Program-made: the position numbers and the translations under genes
NCBI GenBank assembly: GCA_015680685.1
Contig: MNCI01022707.1
Coordinates: 67,656-131,655 of the forward strand
Length of the DNA stretch: 64,000 nt
Direction of reading: 5' to 3'
Source: Gnetum montanum
Taxonomy: Eukaryota > Streptophyta > Gnetopsida > Gnetales > Gnetaceae
Notes under the pieces: model-generated
What the model was told of the DNA's origin: nothing
Seen by the model: the letters and a program-made list of their open reading frames with translations, nothing else
Database searches by the model: none
In this document: positions 58,187 through 64,000 of the stretch, one piece after another
Layout of the letters: every line of letters begins with the position of its first letter
Numbering within the stretch: position 1 is the stretch's first letter

Positions 58187-60962
58187 ATGGCCCCGAAACG
58201 TGGACAACAGGAAGGTCTTGCTTAAGGTGGAAGCAAATGACCTCGGAGAGGTGAAGGACAAGTTCCTGTTGGACAACATGCAGAGAAGGAGGAATAATCA
58301 TTTAGCATTCACCAAGAAGACCTTGGTATTGTACAATTAGGGCAGGTAGAAGGAGGAGTTGCTGCAGTGCCTGAATAGGGACAACATCTCACATTATCTC
58401 AGGATCGTGTTCAGGCTATCCATGAAAGGCCCACATTCATTGCAGTGATTGTGGAATTAAATTTTGAACCATTCATAGAGTTTTCTCCTGAGGTTGTTAG
58501 GGACCACCTAAAAGGGTCCCCCTTATGGCCTATCCTCTCTGAAAGTGGTGCTTGGTACCTAGGGGAAATGTACCAATTTTGACACAATAGAGAACAAGAC
58601 ACCACGGTTAACATTTGTGGTGTGACAGTCGATTTCTCTATTCAACACATTTCTGAAGTATTAAACCTTCCAAATATAGGGCCAAAGGTTGCTCAGTTAT
58701 CTACTCATTCAGACCTTGATGCACGATGAGTTTGATTGGAAATGGCATATGGCAAGGATAAGACATTTGGAGAGTTGATGGCAGAAGAGAGAATCTATTT
58801 TAAAGTTGGAACGTATCACCTCTTCCCCATGAAGGCCTTAAAAAGAATTTCAACATATGCAGTAAGGGGATGTGCAGTATTGATGGGAAAGATTAATGTT
58901 AACCTACCTCATCTATACTTTACAGAGATCTGAGGTGGTTCAAAGAACGGAAGACAGGAAAGATGATGTTACCCTTCCCTTGCCTTATCAGGAAGCTATG
59001 CCAATGTCATGGTATTAGAGGATACACCAATGATGTCCTCTGAAAATCCCAAAATGCTTCATATGCTAAATTGTTAAAGCCACCAGCCATAAGGAAAATC
59101 ACTGGTGAGACACTAGGACTGGAACAAGAAAAAGAAAAGATGGCAGGGCCAACTGCAACTCAACTTGCAGGACCCAACCAACTTCCAAGTACAGGGCCTA
59201 GCCAATAATAAGAAGCAGAGCCTAGCATGGGCCAAGATCAAACATCATCGCCGCAAGATTACAGATCGTCGATGAGTCATCTCAGGGCCATCGCTGAAAT
59301 GGTCAGTTGGGAAAGTCGTGATGATGTAAATCTCTTCCACGTCATCGATGATGCCATAAAATCCATGGTTTCTTTGGATCCTGCAAGGGGTGAAGTGTCC
59401 ATCCATACAGAAGGAGGGAAGAGCACTTGGTCACAACAAATCTCGGGGAATGCTCCATCTTTCCAAGTGTAATTAGAAACTGGTGAAGGGGCCACAGTTG
59501 TGGTCATGCAACACCAAGATGCAGCAGGAGCCGTAGAAGTGATCACAGACCACATTAAAGAATCATTCAATGTATCTGTTGTGCCACCGGCAAATCTCAT
59601 AGGAGCACGGGATGTTAAAACTTTGGCTGGAACCTCAATGACTCATGTGGAACATGAGGATGTACTTGATCGATTGTTACAATCAGGATAAGTAATGAAA
59701 TCCCTGTTTGACATCCCTTAGGATGTTACGGCAATTCAATCAGACCTCATTTCCACCAAAGGAAAGTTGGTCTTGACAAAGATGAGGGCTGAGCATGCTA
59801 AAGCAGAGGTGCAAAAATTGTAAGAAAGGCTCATGGACCTACAAGCAGCATAGCGGGATCCTTCGCAATTGGTTCCCGTGGACCAATTGGATGCTTTCAA
59901 AAGTGAGAAATTAGACAAACTACTGATGGAGAACAAGAAGGTGGCAGAAGAAAAAGAGAAGGCTATTTGGGATGCCTTTGTACCGCAAGCCCAAACTTAT
60001 GCACATACCAAGGCACTCAAGGCCTTACAAGAGGAAAACAAGTAGCTTATTGTTGATAACCTTCAGTTGACCTCTGTGGAAAAACAAAAGAATGTTCTCG
60101 AAGAACACTTTCAGTAGTTATGAGAACAACTCATCCGGGCCAACTAGGACATGAACCGTTTAGCTAGGGAGAATTGAACCCTCTCAATGGAGGAGGTACA
60201 CACCATCCACCAAAAGATAGCTATTGAAATAAGCACGTGGTAGAATGAGGTTAAACGACATGAAAAGCTAAAGGAGCACTTCCAGGACTAGGTGGGGATG
60301 TACAAATAGATCATTATATGGCCAAGGCCCACATCAATGCTATTAGTGCTCAACACACTAACTAGCGGGCCATATTGGACACATATGCATTTACCCATCA
60401 AGAGGAAGTTAAGAACTAGGACCTGTAGATCCAAGACCTTACAGAATACATGGAGTTGAAAAACCTCTAGTATGCCAACCTTGCCATGTTAACAGCAGGG
60501 TGCCAGAGAACAGAGCTCGAGTAAGAGGTAGCCACCACCTACAACAAATATGAAACAAAATTTGCAGAATGCAAGAAGATATTGCAAAAACTGGAGATCT
60601 CAAATTCTAAACTTGAGGTGGTTAAAGTAAGCTACTAGGGATAAAAAGGTGTCGCAACAGATTTGGCTCAACGGCTTGCAGATTTCCAAGAATACAGAGA
60701 CAAAGCTAGAGCCTACGAGGAGGAATGACGGGTGTTCGCTGCTTGGTATGTCAAGGCAAATAAAAGGTTTCCACAACTACCCTACCCATGGGAGGTGCTA
60801 ACTCCATCAAACATCGGAACATTAGCATGGATGACACAGGCTTTCTGGATCGAAGAGGAGAAAATCCAAGCCATACTTCAATGCTAGCAAGCCCTAAGAC
60901 CTGGAGCACAAGACAAGGGAAAGGCACCTATGGAGGAGTCACCACCACCAGGAACTACATGA
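58187..60962 (+). pseudogene. Second ORF of element D: plant-transposon accessory protein with coiled coil
   Basis: From ATG 58187 one frame, broken by stops mostly of the CAA/CAG/CGA-to-stop kind, runs to about 58931. After a shift another frame runs to TGA 60960. The N-terminal half has FSPEVVRDHLKG, ICGVTVDFSIQHISEVLNLP and FPCLIRKLC. This pattern recalls the putative plant transposon protein domain (Pfam PF20167 type) found as an extra ORF in plant gypsy elements. The C-terminal half (about 59690-60730) is Glu/Lys/Gln-rich coiled coil, and the end reads KGKAPMEESPPPGTT. Function is unknown. It is on the sense strand, unlike the extra gene of A, B and C. Confidence 0.65.
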
Positions 60963-61154
60963 GTTCCATCAATTTTTATAGCTATAGGATTTTATCTCGC
61001 ATTCTTTGTGTTGTGTCTCAATTTTGTTCTGATTCCACACTATGGCATGAATCCATTCTCACCATTCAATAATCCCATACCTATCCACTGTGTAACCAAT
61101 GGAGCTTGTTTTCAATGTAACTCGAGGACGAGTTTTCATTCAGTCGTGGGGGTA

Positions 61155-61960
61155 TGATGAGTTATCATTTTAGTTGACCACAATATCGCATACACAATAT
61201 CGTAGCCTGTCTCCTCATCTATAATAAGAGGTAGACAGATCTCGTAGGAAGTTACTTTTAGAGTTGTTAAGTTTAAGTTTCTTTTTACATCAGTTTTCCT
61301 CTCAACCCTTCTCTCCCAGTCTATGCCCGCAGTGTGGTGATTGTAATTGTACGACATCCTTATTCGAGTGTGACCTACTTGAACACGCACATGACTGGCA
61401 ATAAATATCGAGATAACTTCATCATTGCAGCATCCACTTAATTATTTATTTATTTAATTAATTGTGATTTACTGCTTTCTTAGTTAATATCTCTCACCCT
61501 AATCTCCTAGTAATGTGGAATGAGTACAACTTAATAACGAGCATTCAAGTGTGACTACTTGGTAACTTAGTAGCGTACTTAGGCCATGTGCTTGGTGATC
61601 CCAATGGTAGTCGTGGACGAGGTCCAAGATGTGTACAAATGATTAAGGAATGGATGCTCATCACACTTAGGCTAGTTAGATTCTCTCTTACCCTATCTCT
61701 CTCTTTCCTTTCTAGTTTAGTTAATATTATTTACCATCATACCCAAGAGTAGCATTATCATAGGGACACATCATACACCTCACTTTAGACTAAACCATAT
61801 GTAACAAAGCTAATACTAGTCCAGGTGGAAAGATAACGAACTGCGACCTAAGAATAATTGTCCAAATACCACAACTAGTCCGTTTGCGGAGTTCGACCAA
61901 ATCGCACGTGAAACACTCGTATTCATATGGTTCAGTGTATGGGTAACTCGCCACTCATCA
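61155..61960 (+). repeat. 3' LTR of element D (806 bp)
   Basis: It follows the polypurine tract TCGTGGGGGTA and begins TGATGAGTTATC. It ends CACTCATCA, then the duplication GTGTA. The palindrome here has decayed (ATATCGCATACACAATATC), with changes that fit CpG loss. Confidence 0.92.
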
Positions 61961-62739
61961 GTGTATCAATGCTAGGAATAGAAAACTAGTAAATGCCAAA
62001 GATGACAGGGCATCACAAGACCTCACAATATCAGCTTTGTCCTCCTTCGGATGTAATTGTTGTTGTCTAGAATCACCTCATAGTGCTAGCTTTGTCCTCC
62101 TTCCGATGTTGGTATCGTCATCATTGTCCACCAATGTCATAAAGCATAGGTTAGGGTTTCCTTTTCCATTTGTACTTGGTCACAAAGAATTTTGGAGAGT
62201 TCGTGTGATTCTTAGGTACTTAGGTAGGATTAAGGAATTTCTACCATCACTAGTTCTGAATTTCTACCATTACATAGACTGACTATTGTAGAGGTCTTGA
62301 CTTAAACCTACACAAGAATGGCATAAGAATTTGGAAAAATAATTGTTATCATCAATCAATGGAGTAGGCCACCTTGTCCTATGCCCAAATACCAATGGCA
62401 TTTTTGCACTTGTTTCCAACTGATCTTCCTTATTCTTACAACATCTTCTTGTCAATACAAAATTCAGCCAAATAGTTACACAAGTACCCAAAAACATCAA
62501 AAAATATACTAGTGCCATTAACACCCAAGATTGAACAGTAGCACAGATAAACTTTTTCTCATTTATATGAGACTCGACATAATTAGTAATAGCATCCATA
62601 TCAAATGCATTCTCTTCAACATCAAAGAAAATTTCATCATCACAAATAGCATTCACCCTCACATTTTTCTTACAACTAGGGAAGCATCAATGAAGAATTC
62701 AAGTTACCAACCTCACTATCAATAATAGTGGACAATAAT
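61961..62739. other. Unassigned flank of element D
   Basis: The phrase AGCTTTGTCCTCCTTC occurs twice (about 62033 and 62088). A minus-strand frame (62662-62270) contains a hydrophobic stretch of about 30 residues, but I do not recognise it. Confidence 0.35.
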
Positions 62740-63729
62740 CTAATTTATGATTTCCTTTCCTTACAGTCCAACTATTATTTTCTCCATCAAAAATAGAATT
62801 ATTATCGTAATTCCATGGTCTACCAAATATAAGATCTGAATAATCAATAGGTAATACATCACAAAGAATTTGATCATTAAAATCTCCAATGGAATAATCA
62901 AGAAGGCATTATTCCTTAACTTCCTTATAATGATTCTTCATTAACCAATACACTTTGTATGGATTAGGGTGAGGAATTTTAACTAAATGCAATGACTTCA
63001 CAACCTTGGTCGAAATCACATTTTCATGTGCTCCATCATCAATGAGGGCACTCAAAGAATGACCTTTAACATCACAATGAGTTCTTAACAAACTCTTCCT
63101 CATAACATCTTCATTGGTACTAACATGTTCAATAAAAGTACAACTACTCAACTCTCTTTGATTAGCAATGTACGAGGGATCATGTTCACATACCTTCTTT
63201 GAATATTCAGGCTCATCCTCTTACATAGTTTGAATTTCCTTATTCTTAGAGGCATTGTTTTCTCTCTCATCCCTTTTCTTGTAATCTTTTTCTTTCTTCA
63301 AGCAAAACTTTGTGATTTTCATTTCAACCTTGAAAGCAAGATCATAGGCTTTATCAAGTGTATTAGGCTCATAGAATGCTAATTCTTGCTAATTGTGCAT
63401 CCTTAATCTACTAATGAAGTTAGAAGCTTACTCATCTCAATCCAATGAACATTAGCCTTTTCCAAAGCTTTACAAAATTCAACATAAAAATCTTTTACTT
63501 CTTGATCTCCTTGTTTGAGAAATTTCAGCTTCTTAATGACTTCATAACAAAAGGATGTCATTTCAAACTTTTTCTTGAGTATGAATTCCACGAGTTGCCA
63601 ACTCTCAATAGACTTTCCATGTTCTGATGGACATTTTTTCCCCCAAAGGGTTAATGAATACAATGATATTAAACCATCAATTTTTAAGAATCTAACCCTT
63701 TCAACAGCCTCTAATATGACTATAATCAC
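62740..63729 (-). pseudogene. Chromovirus-like gag-protease relic
   Basis: Minus strand. Gag-like frame 63729-63403: WQLVEFILKKKF, KLKFLKQGDQEVKDFY, as in chromovirus gag (LRQG..V.dY pattern). The protease-like frame is 63151-62909, with the retropepsin motif ALIDDGAHENVIS and then KIPHPNPYKVYWL. It continues past a stop in the same frame with DVLPIDYSDLIFGRPW (about 62850-62800). It represents an old Ty3/gypsy chromovirus (Tekay/Reina-like style). RT and integrase are not seen. Confidence 0.7.
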
Positions 63730-63899
63730 TTATTAACATCAAAATAAAAATAAACTAATAATTAAAATTGATCAAATCGACCATAATCACATCTTAGCCA
63801 GGTGTAACTTTCCTAATAAGATAAAGTTTCCCAATTGTTTCACATTACACAATGATTGCTAACTCGTGGTCATGTTGGGATTACAAATGGCACCAAGAC

Positions 63900-64000
63900 T
63901 GATGAGACACAGTTTACACTAGGCCGCGATATCGCGTACGCGATATCGCGTACAGGATATCGCGTCTTCTCCTGCGATATCGCGTACGCGATATCACGTC
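63900..64000 (+). repeat. Start of a further D-type LTR (element F)
   Basis: TGATGAGACAC matches the D/E LTR start. At 63925-63950 a perfect 26-bp palindrome occurs (core GATATCGCGTACGCGATATC), followed by further copies to the window end. This is the least decayed copy of the motif. Only 101 bp are in the window. Confidence 0.6.

Larger units (their letters stand above)
34697..61960 (+). mobile_element. Element D: large pol-less LTR element (LARD-like) split by element B
   Basis: LTRs at 34697-35504 and 61155-61960 start TGATGAGT and end ACTCATCA, and are flanked by a perfect 5-bp duplication GTGTA (34692-34696 and 61961-61965). The internal part has a tRNA-Asp-type primer site and gag, then element B (36812-55449), the end of gag, a long non-coding stretch, an internal promoter-like site and a second long ORF, but no protease, RT or integrase. 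Without B it would be about 8.6 kb. It would depend on another element for enzymes. Confidence 0.9.

Noticed and set aside
62270-62662. Possible envelope-like membrane protein next to the chromovirus relic
   Set aside because: There is a single hydrophobic stretch in a short frame, with no signal peptide or known env motif, and its position is inconsistent with an env gene.

Overview
This window looks like nuclear DNA of a land plant, probably a seed plant with a large, repeat-rich genome. It is almost entirely nested LTR retrotransposons plus one broken host gene. The plant call rests on Ty3/gypsy elements of the Tat type (two RNase H domains), LTRs with a tRNA-Asp-type primer site, a Toc64/OM64-like chloroplast/mitochondrial import-receptor pseudogene, and long AT-rich introns. 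I cannot name the species.

Layout. Left nest: element C (Tat type, minus strand, 1-8708, its 3' part off the window) abuts the 5' LTR of element A (Tat type, plus strand, 8709-26247). A in turn sits about 108 bp upstream of the 3' LTR of element E (26356-27758). E's LTR carries a 587-bp, J-domain-like processed retrocopy with a 19-bp target duplication. Then comes a Toc64-like pseudogene (28406-32320) and unassigned AT-rich DNA to 34696. Right nest: element D (34697-61960, perfect 5-bp duplication gtgta) is a gag-only, pol-less element. It is split by element B (Tat type, 36812-55449, 18.6 kb). After D lie a chromovirus-like relic on the minus strand (about 62740-63729) and the start of another D-type LTR (63900-end).

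The most interesting object is shared by A and B and, in part, C. Between the protease and reverse-transcriptase modules, and antisense to them, lies a gene of eight exons with matching splice sites, exon phases and protein sequence (A: 15105-19249; B: 43527-47998; C: last exons at 1-2590 on the plus strand). Exon 2 (450 bp in both A and B) encodes an FCP1/NIF-like HAD phosphatase fold whose catalytic aspartates are replaced. Exon 4 (1041 bp in both by my boundary calls) encodes a domain weakly resembling plant-transposon accessory proteins. Later exons are acidic and coiled-coil. The reverse-transcriptase ORF starts just after a conserved splice-acceptor-like site, so the antisense gene may lie inside a roughly 5.5-kb sense-strand intron, as Ogre elements have an intron between protease and RT.

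Each Tat family also carries its own CpG-rich, palindromic microrepeat upstream of its LTR TATA box, and in A and B again around the 5' part of the antisense gene. Degenerate repeats ending in TAAACT-like cores bracket every coding module. All elements are decayed, mostly by premature stops consistent with C-to-T or G-to-A change. None looks capable of autonomous movement now. All domain calls are from reading translations by eye; no database search was run.
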